From Rhodothermales bacterium (GTDB lineage Bacteria; Bacteroidota; Rhodothermia; Rhodothermales; JANQRZ01): DNA of 64,000 nucleotides. This document shows, piece by piece, positions 18,421 through 27,388 of the stretch. Within the stretch, counting starts at the first letter, position 1; each line of letters begins with the position of its first letter. The DNA is taken from positions 62,001 through 126,000 of the forward strand of contig JANQRZ010000004.1 of assembly GCA_028284265.1 (NCBI GenBank), in the 5' to 3' direction. Position numbers and translations under genes: made by a program. The notes under the pieces were generated by a model, which had not been told where the DNA came from, made no database searches, and was given only the letters and a program-made list of their open reading frames with translations.

Positions 18421-18633
18421 GGCTGAGTACGTGTTGGAGGTTGAACGTGTCCGTGTTTCGGTGGGGATGGTCCCCGTCTGCCTAGTAAAACGGAAAATTG
18501 CAGGAGAACGGCTCATGAGCACGCTTAAAGTATGGAAAATAGCGCAATCAGAGGGGCTTGAGAAGTCGGGGACTACCAATTTTAGGCGAGGCCTACTTCC
18601 AAACGCCCGGTGGCTGTACCACCAAACAGAGGG

Positions 18634-18666
18634 TGGCCCGGCCCCTCGCATCGAGAGGCCGGGCCA
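18634..18666 (-). terminator. Hairpin downstream of the 919-aa repeat protein gene
   Basis: TGGCCCGGCC (18634-18643) and GGCCGGGCCA (18657-18666) form a perfect 10-bp stem just after the minus-strand stop at 18690. The following minus-strand sequence is only moderately T-rich. Confidence 0.6.
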
Positions 18667-18689
18667 CGAGACAGCAAACGATCCAGTGG

Positions 18690-21449
18690 TTAGCGCACGA
18701 GGGTGACGCGCTGCAGGGCGGTAGCACCCGCGCCGGTCGCCCGCACGAGATAGACGCCGCTCGGCAGCGCCGAGGCGTCGAACGCCACGCGGTGCGTCCC
18801 CGCCTCTACCTCCTCGTCCAGCAGCATCGCCACCCGCCGACCGAGCGCGTCGTAGACCGCTACGCTCACGTGCGCCGCCTCCGGCACGTCGAGGGCGAAG
18901 GTCGTGCTCGCACGGAACGGGTTCGGGTACGCCGCGGCGAGGCCGAATGCTTCCGGCACCGCCGAGGAAGCGGCCTCAGCGATCTCCTCCGTTTCGCGTG
19001 CTTCGGTCTGCTCTGGCACCGTCATCAGCACGGCCCCATCGGCGGCTAGCCAAGGTGTGGCCTCACGGACACCCCACACCTCCTCGCTTGCTTCAGTCTC
19101 ACGGCTGCCCGAGACCACTTGCACCGTGAAGTCCACTTGGTCAACGACCACGCTCGGGAATTGACCGATCTTGATCGAGTACGTGTACGTACCCACCGGC
19201 GCGATACCCGGTATCCCCTGCGTGAAGCTCAGCGTGGGCGATGAAGAGTTCGCGGGCAGCGTGCCAGAGATGATGGTGCCCTGCGCCAACGTCGTCGCCC
19301 CCAGCGAGGCCGTGAAGAACACGTCGCCCGTGATCGGGGCGTTGGTGTTGTTGGTGACCACGTAGGAGAAGTCGATCGCCCCCGGCTTGGCCACCACGAT
19401 CGGGTCGCCGGTCGGGTCGGTGTTGATCGCTACGAGGTCGAAGTTCGGGACCGTCAGCACCTCCACGACGATGTCGCTGGCGTTGTAGGTCACGTCGAAG
19501 GTGTACCCGAAGGCGGGTACGACAGAGTCGAACGTGCCGGTGACGCCACCGCCCGCGGTGAGGATGGTGAACGTATCCCCGATGCCGGGTGCATCGCCGA
19601 CGGCGATCGAGAGGTCGAGGATGCCATCGACGGTAGCTGCTCCGCTGACGGCGAGCTGGTCGTAGTCGTCACCGGGTGTGGTCCCTCCCAACTCGATGAA
19701 GAGCGTCGAGGCGATATCGGGTGCCCACGCGCCAGTCCAAGTCAGGAGGCCGGGCGATGCGCCGGGGCCGGTGTCCCCCTCGTGCGTGAACGTCGAGCCG
19801 AGAATATCGATCTCGTCGGTGCCTTGGATGAGCGCGCCCGCTTGATGGTTGAACGGCACATTCACATCGAACCGGCCGCTGTCGGCACGGACAATGCCCG
19901 CGTTGTCGAACAACTCGCCGACGAGACCGCCCCGGCGAAGGTTCAGGGTGGACGCCGCGTTGTTCGTCGCGAGCGTGCCGTTGTTGGTCCACGTACCGCC
20001 ATCGAAGAGGGTGAACTCTTGGGCCGTCCACAGCACGCTCCCCGCGTTGACGAACTCCGTGGTCGCCCCGCTGATGCCGCGTGAGTTGAAGTTGTTGCCG
20101 TTGAGCACCACGAGGCCGTCGTTGGTCATCGTGCCCGCCTCCAAGAACCGGTCGCGCCACTGGAGTCCTTCGCCGCCGAAGTCCCACGAGGCCCCGGCCT
20201 CGGCGACAGCGTCAGCGCTGAGGACGACATCGCCATCGGGCGCGCCGGTGGTGGTCCCGGCGAAGGTGTGGGTGCCCGAGGCGAGGATCAGTTCGGCTCC
20301 GGCGTCGGCGGTGAGGATGGCGTTGTCATGGCGGGCGTCGGTGCGGAGGTTGAGCGTGCCGCTGGTGACGTTGACCGTGCCGTTGTTGTCGAAGGACTCG
20401 CCGACGAGGCCACCTCGGCGCAGTTCGGTGGAGCCTGTGAGGGTGGCCGTCAGCGTGCCGTTGTTGATCCACGTACCGCCATCGAAGAGGGTGAACTCAT
20501 CGTTGGTCCACGATACGCTAGCGTCATTGATGAATACGCTGAGGCTATCGATGCCGCGTGAGTTGAAGTTGCCTCCGTTGAGCACGACGAGGCCGTCGTT
20601 GGTGACGGTGCCGGTGCGGAGGAAACCATCGCGCCACTGCAGGCCCGTGCCGCCGAGGTTCCACATCGCACCCGCTTCGGCCTCGAGCGATGCCGAAAGG
20701 ATGACGTCGCCGTCGGGCGACCCCGTCGTGGTCCCGGCGAAGGTGTGGGTGCCCGAGGCGAGGTTGAGGGTGCCGCCTGTGGAGGCTGTGAGCACCGCTC
20801 CGTCGTGCCGAGCGTCGGCGCGGATGAAGAGCGTCCCGGCGATGACGTTGACGGTACCGGTGTTATCGAAGAGGTTGCCGTTGAGAACGTCTTGGCGAAG
20901 CTCCGTGTTACCGCCGAGGTCAGCAGTGAGGGTACTCGTGTTCTCCCAGATACCGCCATCGCGGAGCGTGAACTCTTGGTTAGTCCAGAGCACGCTGCCT
21001 TCGGTACGGAGGACGGTGCCGGGGTCGACGACGCCGCGCGAGTTGAAGTTGGTGCCGTCGAGCACCATCTCACCGGCCACTGTCAGCGTGGCCCCGCCCG
21101 AGAGGAAGCCGTCCGACCATTCCATGACGCCATTGGCTCCGACAGAGCTAGCCGAGGCAATCATGATGCCCTGCGAGGTGTCGAGCGTCTGGGTGCCGCT
21201 GGCGGCTCCAAACGTGATGGAGTTGACATCGATGGTGAGGCCGGAGGTGTGGGACACTGTGTAGGTCCCGGCGAGCGTGACGCAGGCATCATCACCGGGG
21301 CCGGGAACTGCGAGGCCGCTCCAGTTGGCGGCATCGTTCCAATCGCCGCCGAGCGGATCGGTCCAGTTGGTCGTACAGGGTTGCGCGATAGCGGGCGCTG
21401 CCACGAGCAGGCCGGCTAGCAGGAGGGAAAAAAGAGAAACACGTTGCAT
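18690..21449 (-). CDS. Large secreted beta-helical repeat protein with T9SS C-terminal domain
   Basis: 919 residues from ATG 21449 (MQRVSLFSLLLAGLLVAAPAIAQ signal peptide); the ORF track start at 21629 adds 60 residues without a role. The N-terminal CTTNWTDPLGGDWNDAANWS is followed by three units of roughly 130 residues (WTNQEFTLFDGGTW, TELRRGGL, LRTDARHD, FAGTTTG, LVVLNGNNFNSRGI), predicted beta-solenoid. Then a folded segment near AWAPDIASTLFIELGG, a CARDB-like beta domain (AINTDPTGDPIVVAKPG, GIPGIAPVGTYTYSI) and a type A sorting domain (AAYPNPFRASTTFAL…LVR). Likely surface adhesin or matrix protein. It is paralogous to the next gene, with almost identical DNA in the C-terminal third. Confidence 0.85.
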   Translation of the reverse strand: MQRVSLFSLLLAGLLVAAPAIAQPCTTNWTDPLGGDWNDAANWSGLAVPGPGDDACVTLAGTYTVSHTSGLTIDVNSITFGAASGTQTLDTSQGIMIASASSVGANGVMEWSDGFLSGGATLTVAGEMVLDGTNFNSRGVVDPGTVLRTEGSVLWTNQEFTLRDGGIWENTSTLTADLGGNTELRQDVLNGNLFDNTGTVNVIAGTLFIRADARHDGAVLTASTGGTLNLASGTHTFAGTTTGSPDGDVILSASLEAEAGAMWNLGGTGLQWRDGFLRTGTVTNDGLVVLNGGNFNSRGIDSLSVFINDASVSWTNDEFTLFDGGTWINNGTLTATLTGSTELRRGGLVGESFDNNGTVNVTSGTLNLRTDARHDNAILTADAGAELILASGTHTFAGTTTGAPDGDVVLSADAVAEAGASWDFGGEGLQWRDRFLEAGTMTNDGLVVLNGNNFNSRGISGATTEFVNAGSVLWTAQEFTLFDGGTWTNNGTLATNNAASTLNLRRGGLVGELFDNAGIVRADSGRFDVNVPFNHQAGALIQGTDEIDILGSTFTHEGDTGPGASPGLLTWTGAWAPDIASTLFIELGGTTPGDDYDQLAVSGAATVDGILDLSIAVGDAPGIGDTFTILTAGGGVTGTFDSVVPAFGYTFDVTYNASDIVVEVLTVPNFDLVAINTDPTGDPIVVAKPGAIDFSYVVTNNTNAPITGDVFFTASLGATTLAQGTIISGTLPANSSSPTLSFTQGIPGIAPVGTYTYSIKIGQFPSVVVDQVDFTVQVVSGSRETEASEEVWGVREATPWLAADGAVLMTVPEQTEARETEEIAEAASSAVPEAFGLAAAYPNPFRASTTFALDVPEAAHVSVAVYDALGRRVAMLLDEEVEAGTHRVAFDASALPSGVYLVRATGAGATALQRVTLVR
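19850..21000 (-). repeat. In-gene tandem repeats, about 130-aa units
   Basis: Three consecutive units share TLFDGGTWxNNGTL, ELRRGGLVGExFDNxGTVNV, LRTDARHDxAxLTA and TFAGTTTGxPDGDVxLSA. Boundaries are approximate. The repetition also creates long meaningless ORFs on the opposite strand. Confidence 0.7.
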
Positions 21450-21660
21450 GGTGAAGCCCCGAGGAGGGTGGTTGGAAGAGGGAAAGCGCCGGTGCATTCG
21501 GCCTGTTATGGTATAGATGCGACGTTTCGGGGCGGAAGGGTCCACGTCGCACGCGATCTTTTTCATATCGCACACAGAGAGCGTATAAAAAGGAAAAACA
21601 AGAGGCCGGACACTGTACCATAGGCGCAAGCGATAGGCGTCTCTGGTGGATAAACAGCTA

Positions 21661-21693
21661 CGCCCCCGGCCTCTACGCGAGAAGCCGGGGGCG
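21661..21693 (-). terminator. Terminator hairpin of the 1401-aa repeat protein gene
   Basis: CGCCCCCGGC (21661-21670) and GCCGGGGGCG (21684-21693) form a perfect 10-bp stem, 27 bp beyond the minus-strand stop codon at 21720. Confidence 0.7.
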
Positions 21694-21719
21694 CATAGCC
21701 CGCAGGAAGCACAGAGCGA

Positions 21720-24700
21720 CTAGCGCACGAGGGTGATGCGCTGCATCGCTGTCGCGCCTGCGCCCGTCGCCCGGACGAGGTACACCCCGCTCGGTAGGCT
21801 CGACGCATCGAAGCTGACCCGGTGCGTGCCCGCCTCCACCTCCTCGTCCAGCAGCATCGCCACCCGCCGACCGAGCGCGTCGTAGACCGCCACACTCACA
21901 AGCGCCGCCTCCGGCACGTCCAGCGCGAACGTCGTGCTCGCACGGAACGGGTTCGGGTACGCCGCCGCGAGGCCGAACACCTCCGGCACCGCCGACGAGG
22001 AAGCCTCAGCCACTTCCGCCGTCTCCGCCTCAGCCTGCTCGTCGCCTTGGCCGAACTCCGCGCTCTCGTCGAGGTCGGCAACGGAGGCTACCTCCACGGG
22101 CCGCTCCGAGACGGTCATGAGCACCGAGCCGTCTGTGCCGACCCACGGCGTCACGCCCGCCAGCGACCACGTCTCGTCAGCTTCAGCCTCCCGCGCGCCC
22201 GACGTCACCTGCACCGTGAAGTCCACCTGATCCACCACCACGCTCGGGAATTGACCGATCTTGATCGAGTACGTGTACGTACCCACCGGCGCGATACCCG
22301 GAATACCCTGCGTGAAGCTCAGCACCGGACTCGACGTGTTCGCCGGCAGCGTACCCGACAGGATTACCCCCTGCGCCAGCGTCGTCGCCCCGAGCGAGGC
22401 CGTGAAGAACACGTCGCCCGTGATCGGCGCGTTGGTGTTGTTGGTGACCACGTAGGAGAAGTCGATCGCCCCCGGCTTGGCCACCACGATCGGGTCGCCG
22501 GTCGGGTCGGTGTTGATCGCTGCGAGGTCGAAGTTCGGCACCGTCAGCACCTCGACCGTGACTTCGTCGGTGGTCTCGTTGATGTCGATGTCGAAGGTGT
22601 AGCCGAAGGGGCCGTTGATGGTGCCGAAGGTACCGGTCAGCTCGCCGCCTGCGGTGAGGATGGTGTACGTGTCCCCGATCTGGGGTGCCTCGCCGACGGC
22701 GATCTGTAGCTCAAGGGTGCCTGCCAGTGCGGCGTTGCCGACGACGGCGAGTTGGTCGTAGTCGGTGCCTGCGACGGGTGATCCGCTGCCGCCGAGTTCG
22801 ATGAAGAGGGAGGAGGCGGCGTCGGGCGCCCAGTTGTTCTCCCACGTCAGGAGTCCGGGGGAGGCACCGGGTCCGGTGTCGCCGAGGTGGGCGAAGGTGG
22901 CGCCGGTGATGTCAAAGGTGCCGGCGGAGCCTTGGATGAGGGCGTCGGCGTTGTGGTTGAAGGGCCCGTTGACGTCGATCTCGCCGGCGTCGGCGCGGAC
23001 GATGCCCCCGGCGTTGTTGTTGAACGTCAGCCCCGACACGCTGATGGTGGAGCTACCGCCGCCACCGGACTTGCGGAAGAGGCCGCTGTTGTTGAACGTG
23101 TTGCCCGCGTTGAAGATAGAGAAGTTGGCATCCGACTGAAGGTCATACAGCGCTCCGGCGGCGTTGAGGAACTGGATGTTGCCGCCGAGAAAGCGAAGGG
23201 TCCCTGTGTCAGTGTGCTCGATGGTGGCTCCGGCAGCGTTTGTAAAGACGACATTGGCGTTGAGGTCCTTGGTGCCGCCGGTGGTCAGGCGCAGCAGACC
23301 CGCGTTCGTGAGCATAGTAGACACGGCCCCGCCTTGCCACTCGAAGCCGGTGCCGCCGAAGTCGATGGTGTCGCCGCTGAGGGTAGCACCGGCGTCCAGA
23401 CGAACAGCCCCGACGGGACTTCCAGAAACCGTCCCGACGATGGTGTGGGTGCCACTGTTGAAGTAGACCTCGGCGTCGAGGGCAGCCTCGAATGTGCCGT
23501 CGGTGTGGGTGCTGCTCCCATCAAACCGGACCGTGCCGGTCTGAGCCTCGACGAGAGCGTTGTTATTGAACGCGAGGGAACTGTTGCTGATGAGCGAAAG
23601 GCCGTCGCCCGCGCTCTTCTGGAAGGTGCCGTTGTTCGTGAACGTGTTGCCCCCGTTGAACGTCGAGAAATCGGCGTCCGACTGAAGGTCATACAGTGCC
23701 CCTGCCGCGTTGAAGAACTGGATGTTGCCGCCGGTGAAGCGGAGGGCACCCGCATCGGTGTGCTCGATGGTCGCCCCGGTCGCATTCGTGAAGGCGGCGT
23801 TGGCGCTGAACTCCTTGAGGGCCGCCCCGGTGAGGCGCAGCAGGTCGTTATTGGTGAGGGTCCCGGCGAAGAGGCCGCCCTGCCACTCGAAGCCGGTCCC
23901 GCCATAGTCGATGGTCGCCCCGGCTCCGTCGTCGACGAGCGTCATGCCGTTGTCCATGCGGATCGTCCCGTTGGCCGCGCCGGAGAGTGTGCCCGTGATG
24001 ACGTGCGTTCCAGAGTCGAAATAGATCTCTGCGCCCGAGGCGGCGGAGAAGGTGCCGTTGTCGTGCTCGTTGGTGCCACCGGCGAACTGGATCGTGCCGG
24101 TCTGGGCCAGCACCGTGCCGCTGTTGTCGAAGTCGAGGTTGCTCGCGCTGACTTGGCTCGCGTTGGTGCCGCCAGACTTGCGGAAGGTGCCGTCGTTATC
24201 GAAGACGTTGCCCCCGTTGAAGATGCTCAGGCTGGCATCGCTTTGGAGGTCGAAGAGGGCACCGGCCTCATTGGTGAACTGGATGTTGCCGCCGGTGAAG
24301 CGGAGGGCACCCGTTCCTGTCATCTCGACCGTCGCTCCGGCAGCGTTGGTGAAGACTGCGTTGGGGCCGAAGTCCTTGAGGCTGCTGCCGGTGAGGCGGA
24401 GGAGGTCTACGTTGGCGAGGGTCCCGGAGAGGGTACCGCTCTGCCACTCGAAGCCGGTGTCACCGTAGTTGATCGTCGCGCCCGCCCCGTCATCGACGAG
24501 CGTTGCGCCCGCGTCTATACGGATCGTCCCGTTGGCAGTGCCGGAAAGCGAGCCAGTGATCGTGTGCGTCCCGGCATCGAAGAAGACCTCCGCGCCCGAG
24601 GCGGCGGAGAAGGTGCCGTTGTCGTGATCGCCGTTGCCCGACAGCACGAGGCTTCCGGTTTGGGCGACGACCGTGCCGCTGTTGTCGAAGTCGAGACTGC

Positions 24701-25925
24701 CCTGGCTGATCGAGCTGATGTCCGTGCCTGCACTCTTGCGGAAGGTGCCATCGTTGTCAAAGACGTTCCCGCCATTGAAGATGGCGAGGTCCGCGTCCGA
24801 CTGAAGGTCGTACAGCGCTCCAGCCGCATTGATGAATTGGATGTTGCCGCCGAGGAAGCGGAGGTTGCCCAAATCGGTGTGCTCGACGGTCGCCGCCGCG
24901 GCATTGGTGAAGACGGCGCTGGGGCCGAAGTCCTTGAGGCCGCTGCCGGTGAGGCGAAGGAGGTCCACGTTGGTGATGGTTCCGCCGATGGTTCCGCCTT
25001 GCCACTCGAAGCCGTTCTCGCCATAGTCGAGGGTTGCGCCCCCACCGCTCAACAGCGATGCGCCAGCAGTGAACGTGAGCGTGGCTCCTGCGTCCATGCG
25101 TACCACGCCCGCGGCGTTACCCGAAAGGGAACCGATGATCGAGTGCGTCCCGGCGTCGAAGAAGACCTCAGCCCCCGAGGCGGCGGAGAAGGTGCCGTTG
25201 TCGTGCTCGTTGGTGCCGCCAGCGAACTGGATCGTGCCGGTCTGGGCCAGCACCGTGCCGCTGTTGTCGAAGTCGAGGTTGCTCGCGCTGACCTGGCTGA
25301 TGTCGGTGCCTCCGCTCTTGCGGAAGAGGCCGTCGTTGTCGAATCGGTTGCCACCGTTGAAGATGGTGAAGTCAGCGTCGGAGAGGAGGTCGAACGTGCC
25401 CGACGCCGTGTTCTCGATCAGGCCCGTGCCACCGAGGAAGCGGAGCGCACCCGTCCCGTCGAGGGTGGTGAGGTTGCGGTTGCGGATCGTGGTGCCCGCG
25501 CCGATGTCCTTCGTGGCGGTCCCGGCGATCTGGATAAGCCCATCGTTAACGAGCGGTCCGGCCCCGCTGATTTGCGCGCCCTGCCAGTCGAGTACACCGT
25601 TCGCGCGGATCGAGCTAGAGTCACTCAGGACGAGGCTGGAGGTTGAGAGGGCGAACGTCTGCGTGCCCGAGGCCCCGCCGAGCGTGAGGCTATTGACCGT
25701 CGCGGCGACGTCGAGCGCGACCATGTAGGTGCCCGCGAGCGTGATGCAGGCGTCGTCGGTTCCACCGGGGACGCCTGCGGACCAACTACCGGCGTCGGAC
25801 CATGAGCCGCCCGCGGCATTGGTCCATTCGGTGGTGCATTGCGCATGCGCTGGACTCAGCCAGCCGACGAGTGCGAAGGCGACGGCGAGTACGCCGAGCC
25901 GGTGAAGGGTAGAAAGACGATGCAT
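21720..25925 (-). CDS. Giant secreted beta-helical repeat protein with T9SS C-terminal domain
   Basis: 1401 residues from ATG 25925 (MHRLSTLHRLGVLAVAFALVG; signal peptide ending SPAHA|Q); the track start at 26186 is 87 codons too early. The N-terminal CTTEWTNAAGGSWSDAGSWS matches its neighbour. The body holds four units of about 190 residues (DNGTFSAASGAEVFFDAGTH, FEWQGGTxxGTLTNxDLLRLTG, LKDFGPNAVFTNAAGATVE, ALYDLQSDA, FNGGNxFDNDGTFRKS), a likely beta-solenoid. C-terminal parts are the CARDB-like domain, an acidic linker and the type A sorting domain ending ITLVR. No catalytic motif seen, so adhesion or surface-layer roles are most likely. It lies in tandem with 18690-21449. Confidence 0.85.
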   Translation of the reverse strand: MHRLSTLHRLGVLAVAFALVGWLSPAHAQCTTEWTNAAGGSWSDAGSWSAGVPGGTDDACITLAGTYMVALDVAATVNSLTLGGASGTQTFALSTSSLVLSDSSSIRANGVLDWQGAQISGAGPLVNDGLIQIAGTATKDIGAGTTIRNRNLTTLDGTGALRFLGGTGLIENTASGTFDLLSDADFTIFNGGNRFDNDGLFRKSGGTDISQVSASNLDFDNSGTVLAQTGTIQFAGGTNEHDNGTFSAASGAEVFFDAGTHSIIGSLSGNAAGVVRMDAGATLTFTAGASLLSGGGATLDYGENGFEWQGGTIGGTITNVDLLRLTGSGLKDFGPSAVFTNAAAATVEHTDLGNLRFLGGNIQFINAAGALYDLQSDADLAIFNGGNVFDNDGTFRKSAGTDISSISQGSLDFDNSGTVVAQTGSLVLSGNGDHDNGTFSAASGAEVFFDAGTHTITGSLSGTANGTIRIDAGATLVDDGAGATINYGDTGFEWQSGTLSGTLANVDLLRLTGSSLKDFGPNAVFTNAAGATVEMTGTGALRFTGGNIQFTNEAGALFDLQSDASLSIFNGGNVFDNDGTFRKSGGTNASQVSASNLDFDNSGTVLAQTGTIQFAGGTNEHDNGTFSAASGAEIYFDSGTHVITGTLSGAANGTIRMDNGMTLVDDGAGATIDYGGTGFEWQGGLFAGTLTNNDLLRLTGAALKEFSANAAFTNATGATIEHTDAGALRFTGGNIQFFNAAGALYDLQSDADFSTFNGGNTFTNNGTFQKSAGDGLSLISNSSLAFNNNALVEAQTGTVRFDGSSTHTDGTFEAALDAEVYFNSGTHTIVGTVSGSPVGAVRLDAGATLSGDTIDFGGTGFEWQGGAVSTMLTNAGLLRLTTGGTKDLNANVVFTNAAGATIEHTDTGTLRFLGGNIQFLNAAGALYDLQSDANFSIFNAGNTFNNSGLFRKSGGGGSSTISVSGLTFNNNAGGIVRADAGEIDVNGPFNHNADALIQGSAGTFDITGATFAHLGDTGPGASPGLLTWENNWAPDAASSLFIELGGSGSPVAGTDYDQLAVVGNAALAGTLELQIAVGEAPQIGDTYTILTAGGELTGTFGTINGPFGYTFDIDINETTDEVTVEVLTVPNFDLAAINTDPTGDPIVVAKPGAIDFSYVVTNNTNAPITGDVFFTASLGATTLAQGVILSGTLPANTSSPVLSFTQGIPGIAPVGTYTYSIKIGQFPSVVVDQVDFTVQVTSGAREAEADETWSLAGVTPWVGTDGSVLMTVSERPVEVASVADLDESAEFGQGDEQAEAETAEVAEASSSAVPEVFGLAAAYPNPFRASTTFALDVPEAALVSVAVYDALGRRVAMLLDEEVEAGTHRVSFDASSLPSGVYLVRATGAGATAMQRITLVR
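22990..25300 (-). repeat. In-gene tandem repeats, about 190-aa (555-590 bp) units
   Basis: Equivalent GTHxIxG positions fall near 25150, 24560, 24005 and 23450. Units one and three are almost identical in DNA over 122 bp (25177-25298 against 24037-24158, about three differences), more alike than adjacent units, so units have been exchanged or duplicated as pairs. Confidence 0.7.
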
Positions 25926-26384
25926 GGCACACCTCCCGGTGTTGATGAATACGACGCTGGTAAAGGGGAGGGACGGCTGCATCGCCGGTGGTGGACCGCT
26001 CCAACCTATAAGAACGGGAAACAGGGCCGGATGAGACCACTCCTTTTGGCGCATCCGGCTATCTCGCATAGGCGCAAGGTATTGGCCTGTCCGAAACAGA
26101 CGATAGAATCGTCTTACTTCCGTTCCCTTCGCCTCACCCGTTGATGTGATTCTAGCCCGAGGTGTGAAAAGCACACGACTTAGCACCTCAACGCATGCTA
26201 GAGGGTGTTATGCTGTGGCCCCCCTAGCAGGGGGGCAGCGAAGCTCGCTCGGCGAGCAAGCGGGGGGTCGAGGGGTTGCTGCTTCTTCCTCGCCCCCCTC
26301 CTGTCCTCCCCCCGCTAGGGGGAGGGACGCCTTGCCCATAGCGTCGAGTCGGATTCCGAACAGAACAACTCTGGAACTAAACAC
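25926..26384. other. 459-bp intergenic region with G/C-tract element
   Basis: No gene is supported; the 80-aa plus-strand frame at 26146-26388 is low-complexity. The part near 25926-26090 is the leader of the 1401-aa gene and carries CATAGGCGCAAG at 26067, also found before the paralogous gene. At 26220-26332 there is a run of G and C tracts with the palindromes CCCCCCTAGCAGGGGGG and GCTCGCTCGGCGAGC and a later CCCCGCTAGGGGG. It looks like a mobile-repeat-type intergenic element, but only this copy is visible. Confidence 0.4.
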
Positions 26385-27080
26385 CTAGCGCGTCAGCGCC
26401 ACGAAGGGGTTGACGGGGGTGCCGCCCCAGCCCGTGCTGCCGCGCCGCTGCCGCCAGATGGCGAAGTGGAGATGCGGCACCGCCGCGTCCGCGTTCCCTG
26501 TCGCCCCGACCGTTCCTAGCGTATCGCCCGCCGCGACCACCTGCCCCGCCTGCAGGCTGTCGGCGTAGGCGTGGAGGTGGGCATAGTAGTAGATGTACCG
26601 CCCGTTCGGGCCGAGTTGGTAGACGGTCAGGCCGCCGCGCGTGCTCGTGTGGAGGCGGATGATGCGCCCCGGTGCTACCGCCACCACCGGCGTTCCGGTT
26701 GGTGCGAGGATGTCGATGGCGCGGTGGGTGCGCGTGCTGTCCTCGCGGAAGTCGCCGAACGAGTCCACGAGGTCGATGGCGGCAACGCCCGCCACGGGGA
26801 TGACGAGCGGGTACGGCGGGGGAGCCGCTGGCTCCGGGGCTACAGGCAGGAGGACCGGCACGGGCAGTGGTGCAATCCGCAGCGCAATGGTGGTGCTGGC
26901 CGAGTCCGGTGGCGTCTCCGTCGGAAGCGGCACTGGCGCGGCGGGTGGGCGCTCATCGAGGGCAAGGGCAAGGCGCGCACCCGACCCTGTGGCAGGCGTT
27001 GTCCGGCCTAGCCAGACGCCGAGTAGCAGGAGGAGGCCCACCGCGAGAAGGCCGGGGAAAAAGGACGAGGGCGGGTGCAC
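26385..27080 (-). CDS. M23-family zinc metallopeptidase (LytM domain)
   Basis: A 231-residue membrane-anchored or secreted peptidase. One N-terminal hydrophobic segment (about 7-25) is followed by a long Pro/Ala-rich linker (about 43-95) and a C-terminal LytM domain. The zinc ligands are present: His119 and Asp123 (THRAID) and the second-motif HLHF (His203/His205), with His168 in YYYAHLH as the extra catalytic His. It should cut peptide crosslinks in peptidoglycan. Divergent from the gene at 27389. Confidence 0.9.
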   Translation of the reverse strand: MHPPSSFFPGLLAVGLLLLLGVWLGRTTPATGSGARLALALDERPPAAPVPLPTETPPDSASTTIALRIAPLPVPVLLPVAPEPAAPPPYPLVIPVAGVAAIDLVDSFGDFREDSTRTHRAIDILAPTGTPVVAVAPGRIIRLHTSTRGGLTVYQLGPNGRYIYYYAHLHAYADSLQAGQVVAAGDTLGTVGATGNADAAVPHLHFAIWRQRRGSTGWGGTPVNPFVALTR

Positions 27081-27388
27081 GAGGTGAAAGGCGGGCGGTG
27101 CACGAGAGGGGCAGAAGGGACGCCAAACTTAAGCCCAATCCGCGCAATAAGGAGGGCACCGTGCCAAACCTGGAGCACGAGGCGGGAGGTTTGGCTCAGT
27201 CTGTATGCGCTTTTGCCGCTTTTTTGGTGGTAGATGGAATTTTTTTGCTTAGACCCCTTGCGAAAGACACGGCTTGTGTGCACCTTAACCATCCCTTCAC
27301 CAGTGAAGCACCGGCCGCCCTGCGGGTTGCTCGGAAGAGCAACCCCGATCTGGGGCGGCGGTTCTTCCGTCACCTAACCCATACCAAC
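27081..27388. other. Divergent intergenic region, 308 bp
   Basis: It lies between the M23 peptidase and the P-domain protein. It contains an AT-rich stretch (27216-27255, TTTTTTGG and ATTTTTTTGC) likely to hold promoters, and a structured 5' leader at 27314-27359. The ORF track joins this region to the downstream gene, but there is no coding sense in that extension. Confidence 0.5.
27314..27359 (+). promoter_or_regulatory. Nested hairpin leader upstream of the P-domain protein gene
   Basis: GCCGCCC (27314-27320) pairs with GGGCGGC (27353-27359), enclosing a perfect 9-bp hairpin GGGTTGCTC-GGAA-GAGCAACCC (27324-27345). It ends about 30 nt before the ATG at 27389. It could affect translation or mRNA stability. 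No known riboswitch was recognised. Confidence 0.4.

Noticed and set aside
19849-21264. 471-aa plus-strand ORF
   Set aside because: Antisense to the 919-aa repeat protein; low-complexity and no motif.
21619-21640. Sigma-54 promoter (GG-N10-GC) before the repeat protein genes
   Set aside because: The 26067 site fits the spacing but the 21619 site lacks the GG, so a shared sigma-54 promoter is not supported.
22887-25646. 919-aa plus-strand ORF
   Set aside because: Lies wholly antisense to the 1401-aa secreted protein gene. Its regularity comes from the in-gene repeats and GC-rich codon bias; the minus strand has a signal peptide and sorting domain.
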